From NCBI RefSeq assembly GCF_900141905.1, contig NZ_FQZF01000007.1:1-64000 (forward strand): DNA of 64,000 nt. Direction: 5' to 3'. This stretch comes from Muricoccus roseus. GTDB taxonomy: Bacteria; Pseudomonadota; Alphaproteobacteria; Acetobacterales; Acetobacteraceae. Under the pieces are notes generated by a model, which searched no databases, was not told the origin of the DNA, and worked only from the letters and a program-made list of their open reading frames with translations. Both the position numbers and the translations under genes were made by a program. Shown here one piece after another: positions 16,931-26,262 of this stretch; positions within the stretch are counted from its first letter, which is position 1, and every line of letters starts with the position of its first letter.

Positions 16931-17183
16931 GGTCTGTCCCGGGGAGAGGAAGAAGGAATTCTTCCTCTCCCCGGACCCGTCGAAGGCAGTGCCTTCGACC
17001 CATCATCTTTGTCTTCGAGTTGGAGTCATTCAGCTGACGGTGCGCCTTGGGTCATCGACCGGAGGCGACTGCAATGGCAGAATCAACATCTAACGAGAGA
17101 CCCCTTCGATCCGGGGTATCCACGGCAGTCAGACGGGGTTCCAAGGGCCTCAGGCCCTTGGCGGGGGGAGGGCGGAGCCCTCC
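16931..17183 (-). repeat. Multi-hairpin intergenic repeat, copy D
   Basis: Reverse copy whose S1 stem (GGAGGGC with GCCCTCC) ends on the base before the chrA stop codon. S5, S4 and S2 are intact; S3 is degraded (GCGCCTTGGGTC-ATC-GACCGGAGGC). It occupies most of the 408-base gap between chrA and the Hint gene; the other 155 bases, next to the Hint start, show nothing I can name. Confidence 0.9.
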
Positions 17184-18356
17184 TCACACCACCGCCAGCA
17201 CCGCCCCCCCGGCCGCCGAAAGCGCCACCACCCCCCAGGACGGCACCCGCGCCCAGACCAGCAGCACGAATCCCACCGCCGCCAGCGCCACATCCTCCCA
17301 GCCCAGCACCGCCCCCTGCCAGACCGGCCCGGCCAGCGCCGCCGCCAGCAACCCCACCACCGCCGCATTCGCCCCGCGCAGGGCCGCCCGCGCCCCTGGC
17401 CGCGCCCGCAGCCCGGCCCAGAAGGGCAACGCCCCCACGACCAGCAGCAGCCCGGGCAGGAACACCGCCACCAGCCCGAGCGCCGCACCGCCCCAGCCGC
17501 CGATCAGCGCGCCCAGATAGGCCGCGAAGGTGAAGAGCGGCCCTGGCACGGCCTGTGCCGCCCCATAGCCCGCCAGGAAATCCTCCTGCCGCACCCAGCC
17601 CGGGCGCACCACCTCCGCTTCCAGCAGCGGCAGCACCACATGCCCCCCGCCAAACACCAGCGCCCCCGCCCGGTAGAAGGAATCGAACACCGCCAGCCCC
17701 GAGGAAGCCTGGGCCAGCAGCGGCAGGCCCAGCAGCAGCACGCCGAACGCCACCAGCGCCGCCACCCCGGCCCGGCGCGACACCCCGAACCCCTCCGCGC
17801 CCGAACCCGGCGCCTCCGCCCCGCCCCGGCACAGCACCAGCCCCGCCAGCGCCCCCAGCGCGATCGCCCCCACCTGCCCGAAGGCCCCGGCCACGAGAAA
17901 GGCCAGCACCCCCGCCGCCACCGCGATCCCGGCGCGCGGCAGGTCTGGGCAAAGGCTCCGCGCCATCCCCCACACCGCCTGCGCGACGATCGCCACCGCC
18001 ACCACCTTCAGCCCATGCAGCGCTCCGGCCCCCAACGGCCCCTGCACGGTCCCCAGCCCCATGGCGAACAGCGCGAGGATGATCGCCGAGGGCAGGGTGA
18101 ACGCCGCCCAGGCCGCCAGCCCACCCAGCGCCCCGCCCCGCAACAGCCCCATGGCGAAGCCCACCTGGCTGCTCGCCGGCCCCGGCAGGAACTGGCAGAG
18201 CGCCACCAGGTCGGCATACCCCGCCTCCCCGATCCAGCGCCGCCGCACCACCAGCTCCTCCCGGAAATAGCCGAGATGCGCCACCGGCCCCCCGAAGGAG
18301 GTCAGCCCCAGCTTCAGGAAGGTCCCGAACACCTCCCCCGCCCGCCCCTGCCCCAC
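17184..18356 (-). CDS. chrA: Chromate transporter, two-domain CHR family
   Basis: Inner-membrane CHR transporter, about 390 residues, with two homologous halves. Half one starts [24 protein letters not shown] and contains [18 protein letters not shown]. Half two starts near [24 protein letters not shown] and contains [21 protein letters not shown]. Members export chromate or take up sulfate-like anions. I chose GTG 18356 (GGAGG nine bases upstream); TTG at 18362 is possible. It faces the IalB gene divergently, with repeat D at its 3' end. Confidence 0.9.
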   Translation of the reverse strand: MGQGRAGEVFGTFLKLGLTSFGGPVAHLGYFREELVVRRRWIGEAGYADLVALCQFLPGPASSQVGFAMGLLRGGALGGLAAWAAFTLPSAIILALFAMGLGTVQGPLGAGALHGLKVVAVAIVAQAVWGMARSLCPDLPRAGIAVAAGVLAFLVAGAFGQVGAIALGALAGLVLCRGGAEAPGSGAEGFGVSRRAGVAALVAFGVLLLGLPLLAQASSGLAVFDSFYRAGALVFGGGHVVLPLLEAEVVRPGWVRQEDFLAGYGAAQAVPGPLFTFAAYLGALIGGWGGAALGLVAVFLPGLLLVVGALPFWAGLRARPGARAALRGANAAVVGLLAAALAGPVWQGAVLGWEDVALAAVGFVLLVWARVPSWGVVALSAAGGAVLAVV

Positions 18357-18485
18357 CCGCAACCCCCTCCGAAACGCCCCCCATCACACCCCACCCGCCG
18401 CGCCCGGTGAAGGCACGCCCCGATGACACCGCCAGATCGCACCCAAACCGCGCGCCGAAAGACAACACGGAACGAAGACAATGGC

Positions 18486-18505
18486 CCGCCATGCGCCCAT
18501 GGCGG
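18486..18505. promoter_or_regulatory. Palindrome in the chrA/IalB divergent region
   Basis: Perfect inverted repeat CCGCCATG-CGCC-CATGGCGG in the 186-base gap between divergent genes. It may be an operator, but GC-rich palindromes of this size can arise by chance in this genome. Confidence 0.35.
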
Positions 18506-18542
18506 TTGAAGCAGGGGGCGCAGGAGGACTATCTGCGGGGCC

Positions 18543-19079
18543 ATGATCCGCAAGACCTTCGCCGCCCAGGGCCTCGTCCTCGCGGCCCTGTCCCTCCTCG
18601 CCGCCAGCCCGGCCCCCGCCCAGCAGCGCAACGCCGCCCAAGGGAACGCCCAGGGGAATGCCCCGGGGAACGGCCCCCAGCGCCTCGGCACCTTCGGGGA
18701 ATGGACCGCCGCCACCCACCAGGAAGGCAACGCGAAGGTCTGCTACGCCTTCACCCGCATGGAAGGCCGCCAGAACGCCCTCCTCACCGTCACTCATCGC
18801 CCCCAGGGCCGGGACCAGGTGGCGCTCCGCATCGGCCGCGCCTTCCCCCGCAACGCCGAGGTGAAGGTCGACGTCGGCAGCAACGACCTCGACTTCTACA
18901 CCGCCGGCGACAACGCCTTCGCGCGCGACGGCCGCGCCACCGTCGCCGCCTTCCGCGCCGGCCGCGAAGCCGTCGCCAAATCCCCCGCCCCCAACAACCG
19001 CAGCACCACCGAGACCTTCTCCCTCACCGGCTTCACCGCCGCCTACGAGGCCATCTCGCGCGAGTGCCCCGCCCGCTGA
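18543..19079 (+). CDS. Invasion-associated locus B (IalB) family protein
   Basis: 178 residues with a signal peptide ([17 protein letters not shown]), a Gln/Asn/Gly linker, and the IalB domain from about residue 48 ([21 protein letters not shown]). Periplasmic; function unknown despite the historical name. It lies eight bases upstream of rlmN, probably in one transcript. Confidence 0.85.
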   Translation: MIRKTFAAQGLVLAALSLLAASPAPAQQRNAAQGNAQGNAPGNGPQRLGTFGEWTAATHQEGNAKVCYAFTRMEGRQNALLTVTHRPQGRDQVALRIGRAFPRNAEVKVDVGSNDLDFYTAGDNAFARDGRATVAAFRAGREAVAKSPAPNNRSTTETFSLTGFTAAYEAISRECPAR

Positions 19080-19087
19080 ATGGCCCC

Positions 19088-20287
19088 ATGAACGCCCAGA
19101 CCCCCGCCATCCCGGTCGCGCCCCCCACCGCCTCCCTCACCGAGGCCGAGCGCACCCGCATCCTCGCCAAATCCGCCCTCTTCGCCCCCCCGGCGCAGGT
19201 GGACGAGCACGGCCGCCGCGAACTCGTCGGCCTCTCGCGTGAGGAACTGACCCAGGCGGTGGTCGAGTTCGGCGAAAAGCCCTTCCGCGCCAAGCAGATC
19301 TGGCACTGGATCTACTTCCAGGGCGCCCGCGACTTCGCCCAGATGTCCAGCATCGCCAAGCCGATGCAAGCCAAGCTGGCCGAACGCTTCACCATCGGCC
19401 GCCCCGGCGTCACCACCGAACAGACCAGCACCGACGGCACCCGCAAATGGCTCTTCCAGATGCGGGACAAGCAACAGGTCGAAACCGTCTACATCCCTGA
19501 GGAAGACCGCGGCGCCGTCTGCATCTCCACCCAGGTCGGCTGCACCCTCTCCTGCCGCTTCTGCCACACCGGCACCCAGAAGCTCGTCCGCAACCTCTCG
19601 GCCGGCGAAATCATCGGCCAGTTCATGGCGGCGCGGGACAGCTACGGCGAATGGCCCACCCCCCAGTCCGAAACGAGGATGCTCTCCAACATCGTCGTCA
19701 TGGGCATGGGCGAACCCCTCTACAACTACGAGAACATCGCCACCGCCCTGAAGATCGCCATGGACAATGAGGGCATCGCCCTCTCCCGCCGGCGCATCAC
19801 CCTCTCCACCTCCGGCGTCGTCCCCATGATGGACCGCGCGGGCGCGGAACTCGGCGTCAACCTCGCCGTCTCCCTCCACGCCGTCACCGACGAACTGCGG
19901 GACGAAATCGTCCCCCTCAACCGCAAATACCCCATCAAGGAACTGCTCGCGGCCTGCCACCGCTACCCCGGCGCCTCCAACGCACGCCGCATCACCTTCG
20001 AATACGTCATGCTCGACGGCATCAACGACTCCGAAGCCGAGGCCCGCGAACTCGTCCGCCTCCTCCACGGCCTCCCCGCCAAGGTGAACCTCATCCCCTT
20101 CAACCCCTGGCCCGGCTCCCCCTACGCCACCTCCAAGCGCGCCCAGATCGAACGCTTCGCCAACATCCTCAACGACGCCGGCTACTCCTCCCCCGTCCGC
20201 CGCCCCCGCGGAAAGGACATCATGGCGGCCTGCGGGCAGCTGAAGACGGAAAGCGAGCGCGCGAAGAAGGCAGCGGCAGCAGCATAA
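19088..20287 (+). CDS. rlmN: Dual-specificity rRNA/tRNA methyltransferase RlmN
   Basis: Radical SAM enzyme making 2-methyladenosine in 23S rRNA (A2503) and tRNA (A37). 399 residues. The cluster motif CxxxCxxC is Cys152/156/159 (GCTLSCRFC). The methyl-carrier and resolving cysteines are Cys145 and Cys382 (AACGQL), matching the E. coli spacing. [10 protein letters not shown] and [12 protein letters not shown] are also present. An Ala/Lys tail closes the protein. Confidence 0.98.
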   Translation: MNAQTPAIPVAPPTASLTEAERTRILAKSALFAPPAQVDEHGRRELVGLSREELTQAVVEFGEKPFRAKQIWHWIYFQGARDFAQMSSIAKPMQAKLAERFTIGRPGVTTEQTSTDGTRKWLFQMRDKQQVETVYIPEEDRGAVCISTQVGCTLSCRFCHTGTQKLVRNLSAGEIIGQFMAARDSYGEWPTPQSETRMLSNIVVMGMGEPLYNYENIATALKIAMDNEGIALSRRRITLSTSGVVPMMDRAGAELGVNLAVSLHAVTDELRDEIVPLNRKYPIKELLAACHRYPGASNARRITFEYVMLDGINDSEAEARELVRLLHGLPAKVNLIPFNPWPGSPYATSKRAQIERFANILNDAGYSSPVRRPRGKDIMAACGQLKTESERAKKAAAAA

Positions 20288-20292
20288 AGGCC

Positions 20293-20310
20293 GGGGGGAG
20301 GTATCCCCCC
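20293..20310 (+). terminator. Probable terminator of rlmN
   Basis: Stem GGGGGGA-GGTA-TCCCCCC six bases after the stop, followed by GGGCCCC and a loose T-rich stretch (TTTCTATTTTT). Confidence 0.7.
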
Positions 20311-20421
20311 GGGCCCCTTTCTATTTTTGGGGAATGGCACGGGCCCGCTAAACCCGACCGGCGCACTCAACCACCACCAGCCCCGCACCGTTCCACCCCG
20401 GCAAATCACGGGCGCACAGGA

Positions 20422-21690
20422 ATGGCCGAAACCCGCTTCGTCGCCCTCACCATCGTCGCGGTCGCCCTCCTCCTCGCCCTGGCCCGCCTGACGAAAATCC
20501 CCCCCTCTATCGCCTGGTTCGCCGGCGGCCTCGCCTCCATCCTCCTCCCCGGCCCCATCCCCGAAATCCGGGTGAACCCCCTCATCGTCCTCGGCCTCGT
20601 CCTCCCCCCACTCCTCTACGCGGCCATCACCAACCTCCCCCCCTCCCTCCTCGCCCGCACGGCCTGGCGCGGCGTCGCCATGGGCGCCGCCTGGACCCTC
20701 GCCCTCACCGCCGCCTGCGGCTACGCCGCCTACCTCCTCCTGAACCTCGACCCCATCGCCTGCATGGCCATCGGCGTCGCGGCCGCCGTCGCCGAACCCC
20801 GCGTCCTCACCGAATCCGGCCTCGCCGACCGCCTCCCCCCCGCCATCACCGAATCCCTCTCCGCCCAACTCGCCTCCGCCCCCCTCCTCGGCGTCTCCCT
20901 CTCCATCTGGACCGCAAAACAGGTCGGAAACCCCTTCCCCGGCCTCCTCCCCATCGCCCAAACCCTCGCCTACGACCTCACGGCGGGCTGCGCGGCCGGC
21001 ATCGCCCTCGGCCTCGCCATGGCCGCCCTCCGCAAACGGCTGGACAACCCAGCCACCGAAACCGCCCTCTCCCTGGCCACCCCCTTCGCCGCCGCCGCCC
21101 TGGGCGAAGCCATCGGCGCCTCCCCCATCGCCCCCCTCATCGCCGCCGGCCTCACCCTCGTCGTCATCCGCCACCGGGAAGCCCTGAACACCGAAATCGC
21201 CTCCCCCGAATCCCGCCAGCTCACCTCAGACCTCTGGCGCAGCCTCGACACCCTCCTCACCGGAACCCTCTTCTTCCTCATGGGCCGCGCCATCCCCGAA
21301 GCCCTGGCCGGAACCCACGCCCTCCCCTGGCCCACCCTCGCCCTCACCGCCCTCGCACTGATGACCCTCTGCTGGGCCGTCCAGTTCGCCCTCTCCTGGC
21401 TCGCCCTCGCCCACCCCCGCTCGCCCCCCATCCCCCACGCGGAAGGCGGCTGCGTCCCCTCCTGGAAAGCCGCCTGCCTCCTCGCCGGCGGCTCCGGCCG
21501 CAACGTCGTCGCCCTCGCCATCGCCCTCGCCCTCCCCACCACCCTCCCCAACGGAGACCCCTTCTGGGCAAGGGATGCGGTGGTGGCCGTGGTGGCGCTG
21601 ATGGTCGTGGCCTCGGCGGGGCTTCAGTGGGTGGGGGTGCCGGGGTTGGTGCGGTGGGTCAGGCCGGGCGCGGAAGATCGGGCCGGGTAG
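20422..21690 (+). CDS. Cation:proton antiporter-like membrane protein (CPA1/NhaP-type), atypical
   Basis: 422 residues, about 12 predicted transmembrane segments. The opening (LARLTKIPPSIAWFAGGLASILLPG) and LVLPPLLYAAITNLP resemble NhaP/CPA1 antiporters. The family's essential ND/GE-type ion site is not seen: the corresponding segment reads AEPRVLTESGLADRLPPAITESLSAQ. A soluble-looking loop (HPRSPPIPHAEGGCVPSW) precedes the last helices. It may transport a different ion or be inactive. Downstream hairpins probably end its transcript. Confidence 0.8.
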   Translation: MAETRFVALTIVAVALLLALARLTKIPPSIAWFAGGLASILLPGPIPEIRVNPLIVLGLVLPPLLYAAITNLPPSLLARTAWRGVAMGAAWTLALTAACGYAAYLLLNLDPIACMAIGVAAAVAEPRVLTESGLADRLPPAITESLSAQLASAPLLGVSLSIWTAKQVGNPFPGLLPIAQTLAYDLTAGCAAGIALGLAMAALRKRLDNPATETALSLATPFAAAALGEAIGASPIAPLIAAGLTLVVIRHREALNTEIASPESRQLTSDLWRSLDTLLTGTLFFLMGRAIPEALAGTHALPWPTLALTALALMTLCWAVQFALSWLALAHPRSPPIPHAEGGCVPSWKAACLLAGGSGRNVVALAIALALPTTLPNGDPFWARDAVVAVVALMVVASAGLQWVGVPGLVRWVRPGAEDRAG

Positions 21691-21702
21691 GGAATGCGGC
21701 CC

Positions 21703-21752
21703 GCGGGAGGCGCCGCCTCCCGCACCCTCCGCCGGGGACTTTTGGTCCCCGG
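21703..21752 (+). terminator. Two consecutive hairpins after the antiporter gene
   Basis: GCGGGAGGCG-C-CGCCTCCCGC (21703-21723) and CCGGGGAC-TTTTG-GTCCCCGG (21732-21752), both perfect. They mark the edge between the high-GC chromosome and the lower-GC island that follows. Confidence 0.65.
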
Positions 21753-21865
21753 ACCCCTGTAAGGGCTGCCGCGCTGGGTCGGGACTAGGGATACAAGGTT
21801 TCTTCAGAATCGCACCTGAGGCAGTAGGGTAAGTTGAGTCAGGCATACAGATTCGGGGGACAACA

Positions 21866-23866
21866 GTGACCATACTCAAGTTGGCTGCGAAGCAGGACCA
21901 TCTTGAGAAGATCGCTCGCGTTCGCGATCCAGTGAAGGCGGTCGCGGAGTTCATTTGGAACGCTCTTGATGGCGATGCCACCGAAGTACTTGTAGAATTT
22001 GACGTCAATGAGCTTGGAGGCACTCTCGCGGTAATTGTTCGGGATAATGGAACCGGGTTTTCCCAACAGGAAGCCGAGCGAGAGTTTCAGGGCCTAGGCA
22101 ATTCTTGGAAGCTCCAAACGAACCGGACTCCCAAGTATAATAGAGTTGTTCACGGCAAAGAAGGAAAAGGACGCCTACGCTTTTTTTCTTTGGCCCATAA
22201 GGCAAAATGGGAGAGCGTCTGGGAGTTAAAAGGGGACTTTAAGAAAACTACCGTTCTAATGGACTCCAAGACGCTCGAGGAATGCGACGTCACAGAGGAG
22301 TCGACCGATGCCAAAGCTACGGGAACCAAAGTATTTTTGAGTCAATTGAAAGAGCCGTTCGACTATTTAACAACCAATGCTGCACACGCTGAAATTACCG
22401 CGATATTCGCCCCATATCTCCTCGAATACGACGCCGTCAGAGTACTTTACAATGGCAAACTCGTTGATCCAAAATCAGCAATAACGTTCCAGCGTAGTTT
22501 TCCTGTCCGCCTCATACATGCACCTGGAAGAATTATCGATGACCTAAAGCTTAGCGTGATCGAATGGAACGCCGCAGCGGAGCCTCTCGCTAATCGCCGC
22601 ATTCAGCTTGGTCTAGAAGCTGGCGTTGTGCTCGGATCCCAACCAGCTGGCATAACAGCGCCTGACTTTCTGTTCACCGTGTATGCGTATTCCTCCTTTT
22701 TCAAGGAAGTTTTCGAAGGTAACTTGCTAGAGATTGATGATTTGACCGATCCGGATTTTAGATACGTACTGGAAGAAATTCGAGATGTAGTTGGGAGACA
22801 TTTCCGAGAGAGAAAGCAAGAACTCACGAGTGAACTCATCGATCAACTTCGTAAGGATGGCGCCTACCCTTACGAAGGCGATCCTGGCTCTGAGGTAGAA
22901 AAGCGAGAACGTCAGGTCTTTGACATGGCGACACAAGCCCTGTCATCTTACTCTCGGCATTTCCGAAAAGCCGAGACGCAGCTTAAGCGCATGACTCTGG
23001 TTCTTCTTAAAGAGGCACTAAGGCACAACCCAGAGTCACTTTCACACATTCTTCAAGCAGTGGTAAACCTGCCGAAGAATAAACAGGATGATTTTTCGGA
23101 CCTCCTAACGAAGACGGATCTTGGCTCGGTTATTGCCGCGTCCAGCTTTGTGGCCGAGCGGGTTCGTACTCTGACTTTACTGAGAAAGCTGGTTTTTGAT
23201 CCGAAGCACAAGGCCATCACCCGCGAACGCGGTGAACTCGACATGCTAGTAAGGGATAATACATGGATCTTCGGCGAGAACTTTAATGTTTCGGTGCCTG
23301 AAGTGGGACTGACACGCGTTGTGGAACGCGTAGCTCAAGAGGTAAATGCCAAGAGTTCGAAGCGCTCAGTTCGGAAAATGGACGGAAGTATTGGTAGACT
23401 CGATTGTCTTTTAGGGCGCACCTTGCCGACCGGGCGTGAGGACCAGTTTGAGTTCTTGATCGTGGAGCTAAAGCGCCCCTCAATTAGCATCGGCACCAAA
23501 GAGATCGATCAGATTATGGAATACTGTCATGTATTAACGTCTCAAAGCGAGTTCGCTGGTCTATCAATAAATTGGACGTTCTTCCTTGTGACTGGCGAGA
23601 TGAACGCTTTGGCCAAAATGCGGGCTCATCAACGCGACAGACCTGCCGGACTGCTTCATGAGGGCGAGAATGAGAAGATTTGGGTGAAGACTTGGGCTGA
23701 GGTTATACAACCCTGCGAGGCGCGCCTGAAGTTCGTGCAAGACCGATTACAGATCCGAGTATCACAGGAGGACCTTGATCGGACTATATCAGCGACCAGA
23801 GACAAGCTATTTCGAGCGAAAATTGGGCCTAATAGCTCGGGCGGGGAAAGTGAGCAGGGACAATAG
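21866..23866 (+). CDS. GHKL ATPase fused to a Shedu-like PD-(D/E)XK nuclease; candidate single-gene defence protein
   Basis: 666 residues, with GC near 45-50% in sampled lines against about 70% in flanking genes. Residues 1-200 are a Bergerat-fold ATPase: N-box AEFIWNALDGDAT (Glu28, Asn32, Asp35), G1 DNGTGFS (Asp60), and G2 HGKEGKGRLRFF. Residues 200-440 are an alpha-rich linker. Residues 450-625 match DUF4263/Shedu nucleases: RGELDMLVRDNTWIFGE (Glu456), GRLDCLL (Asp513), FLIVELKRP (Glu534, Lys536) and EIDQIMEYC. I infer ATP-gated DNA cleavage in antiphage defence. GTG start with GGGGGA upstream. No partner gene of similar composition is adjacent. Confidence 0.82.
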   Translation: MTILKLAAKQDHLEKIARVRDPVKAVAEFIWNALDGDATEVLVEFDVNELGGTLAVIVRDNGTGFSQQEAEREFQGLGNSWKLQTNRTPKYNRVVHGKEGKGRLRFFSLAHKAKWESVWELKGDFKKTTVLMDSKTLEECDVTEESTDAKATGTKVFLSQLKEPFDYLTTNAAHAEITAIFAPYLLEYDAVRVLYNGKLVDPKSAITFQRSFPVRLIHAPGRIIDDLKLSVIEWNAAAEPLANRRIQLGLEAGVVLGSQPAGITAPDFLFTVYAYSSFFKEVFEGNLLEIDDLTDPDFRYVLEEIRDVVGRHFRERKQELTSELIDQLRKDGAYPYEGDPGSEVEKRERQVFDMATQALSSYSRHFRKAETQLKRMTLVLLKEALRHNPESLSHILQAVVNLPKNKQDDFSDLLTKTDLGSVIAASSFVAERVRTLTLLRKLVFDPKHKAITRERGELDMLVRDNTWIFGENFNVSVPEVGLTRVVERVAQEVNAKSSKRSVRKMDGSIGRLDCLLGRTLPTGREDQFEFLIVELKRPSISIGTKEIDQIMEYCHVLTSQSEFAGLSINWTFFLVTGEMNALAKMRAHQRDRPAGLLHEGENEKIWVKTWAEVIQPCEARLKFVQDRLQIRVSQEDLDRTISATRDKLFRAKIGPNSSGGESEQGQ

Positions 23867-23945
23867 TCAGCCGGAAAGACTGTTGACAAAAGGACTAAAC
23901 TCCTATAGCTGATCAAGTCCAGTTGCAGCGGAGGCACCCCCACCC

Positions 23946-24536
23946 ATGTCCCGCCTCACCCCACCCCGCCCCCACACACCCCTCACCGACCTCCAGTGGC
24001 ACGCCCTCGCCCCCTATGTCCTCCCCCGCTCCCCCCAGGGCCGCCGCACGGCCGATCTCCGCGCCCGCATGAACGCCATCTTCCACCTCGCCCACACCCC
24101 GGGCGAACCCTGGAAGAACCTCCCCGCCCACTACGGCAACGCCCAATCCGTCGCCCGCTTCTTCCGCCGCCTCACCCATGCCGGCCTCTGGCACCGCCTG
24201 CTCGAAGCCCTGCCCGCCCTCGCCCCCACCCACCCCCTGCGCCAGCTCGAATACGCCATCTGCCGCGCCACCCGCCGCGCCGCCCGCATCGGCGGCATGC
24301 CCCTTCTCCTCCTCATCCGGAAGCTGGGCCTCCACACCGCCCTCAACGGCCCGCCCTGGCTCCTCCCCAACCCCCTTTTGTCCGAAATGCTGGCCCGCCT
24401 GCCCCCGCCCCGCCTCGCCCCCACCCGGGCGGCCATCGCGGCGGCCCGGCAGCACTTCAAAAGCCTCGCCTGGCTCGCCCGGGCCGCCCTCGGCCGCAAA
24501 TCCATCCCCCGGGTCGTCCGCTATGGCTGGCCCTGA
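23946..24536 (+). CDS. Orphan DUF4096 (IS5-type transposase N-terminal) protein
   Basis: 196 residues. Residues 10-100 match the N-terminal DNA-binding domain of IS5-family transposases (LTDLQWHALAPYVLP, LRARMNAIFHLAHTPGEPWKNLP, VARFFRRLTHAGLWHRLLEAL). There is no DDE catalytic domain; a basic C-terminus unlike a transposase follows ([36 protein letters not shown]). GC content matches the chromosome, not the nuclease gene. It may be a domesticated DNA-binding protein or a long-established transposase fragment. No terminal inverted repeats found. Confidence 0.7.
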   Translation: MSRLTPPRPHTPLTDLQWHALAPYVLPRSPQGRRTADLRARMNAIFHLAHTPGEPWKNLPAHYGNAQSVARFFRRLTHAGLWHRLLEALPALAPTHPLRQLEYAICRATRRAARIGGMPLLLLIRKLGLHTALNGPPWLLPNPLLSEMLARLPPPRLAPTRAAIAAARQHFKSLAWLARAALGRKSIPRVVRYGWP

Positions 24537-24541
24537 TCCCC

Positions 24542-24661
24542 GGCGCGGTGCTTGCACCGTCGCCCGCTGCGGTGCCCGCACCGTCACCCGGCGCGGTGCC
24601 CCCGCCGCCACCCGGCGCACGGCCCGCACCATCGCCCGGCGCGGCACCCGCACCGCCGCCC
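24542..24661. repeat. Five tandem copies of a degenerate 24-bp unit
   Basis: Units start at 24542, 24566, 24590, 24614 and 24638, each near GGCGCGGTGC-CCGCACC-GTCACCC. The core of the first two (CGGTGC-NN-GCACCG) is itself palindromic. It lies in the 375-base gap between the DUF4096 gene and argG. The remaining 250 bases are low-complexity, Pro/Ala-codon-like, and hold no convincing gene. Confidence 0.85.
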
Positions 24662-24911
24662 GCCCCGCCACAGCCCGCGCCCTCGGCCCCCACGCGCCCG
24701 CCATCCCCGGCGCAGCGCACGGCCCCGCCGCCCCGGCGCCCGCCGGCCCGCGGCGCCCCGCGCCCGGCCGCGCTCACGCCTTGCGGCGGCGCCTTCGCTG
24801 CGGCACACCCGCCCCCCAGCGGAACGCGCCGGCGCTCCCGCCGGGGCCCGCCCACGCACGCCCCCGCGGCAACGCAGGCCCCCCGCACCGAATTCCCGGA
24901 AGGTTCCCGCG

Positions 24912-26159
<1,248 letters not shown>

Positions 26160-26165
26160 GACCCC

Positions 26166-26192
26166 CCGGGGGGAGCACCAGCCTCCCCCCGG
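26166..26192 (+). terminator. Probable terminator of argG
   Basis: Ten-base stem CCGGGGGGAG with CTCCCCCCGG around a 7-base loop, six bases after the argG stop; no T-tract. Confidence 0.6.
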
Positions 26193-26262
26193 CCCACCGC
26201 GCGCCAGCGCAGTCCGAATCCCCCGGGCGGCCTGCGCCACCCCGGCGCTCCAGGCCAAGCCG

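Noticed and set aside
23946-24536. A complete IS5-family insertion sequence next to the nuclease gene
   Set aside because: No DDE domain, no terminal inverted repeats and no target duplication could be found around it.
24552-24911. N-terminal extension of argG through the proline-coded region
   Set aside because: ArgG of standard length starts at 24912 with a ribosome-binding site; the upstream part is a 24-bp tandem repeat and low-complexity sequence.
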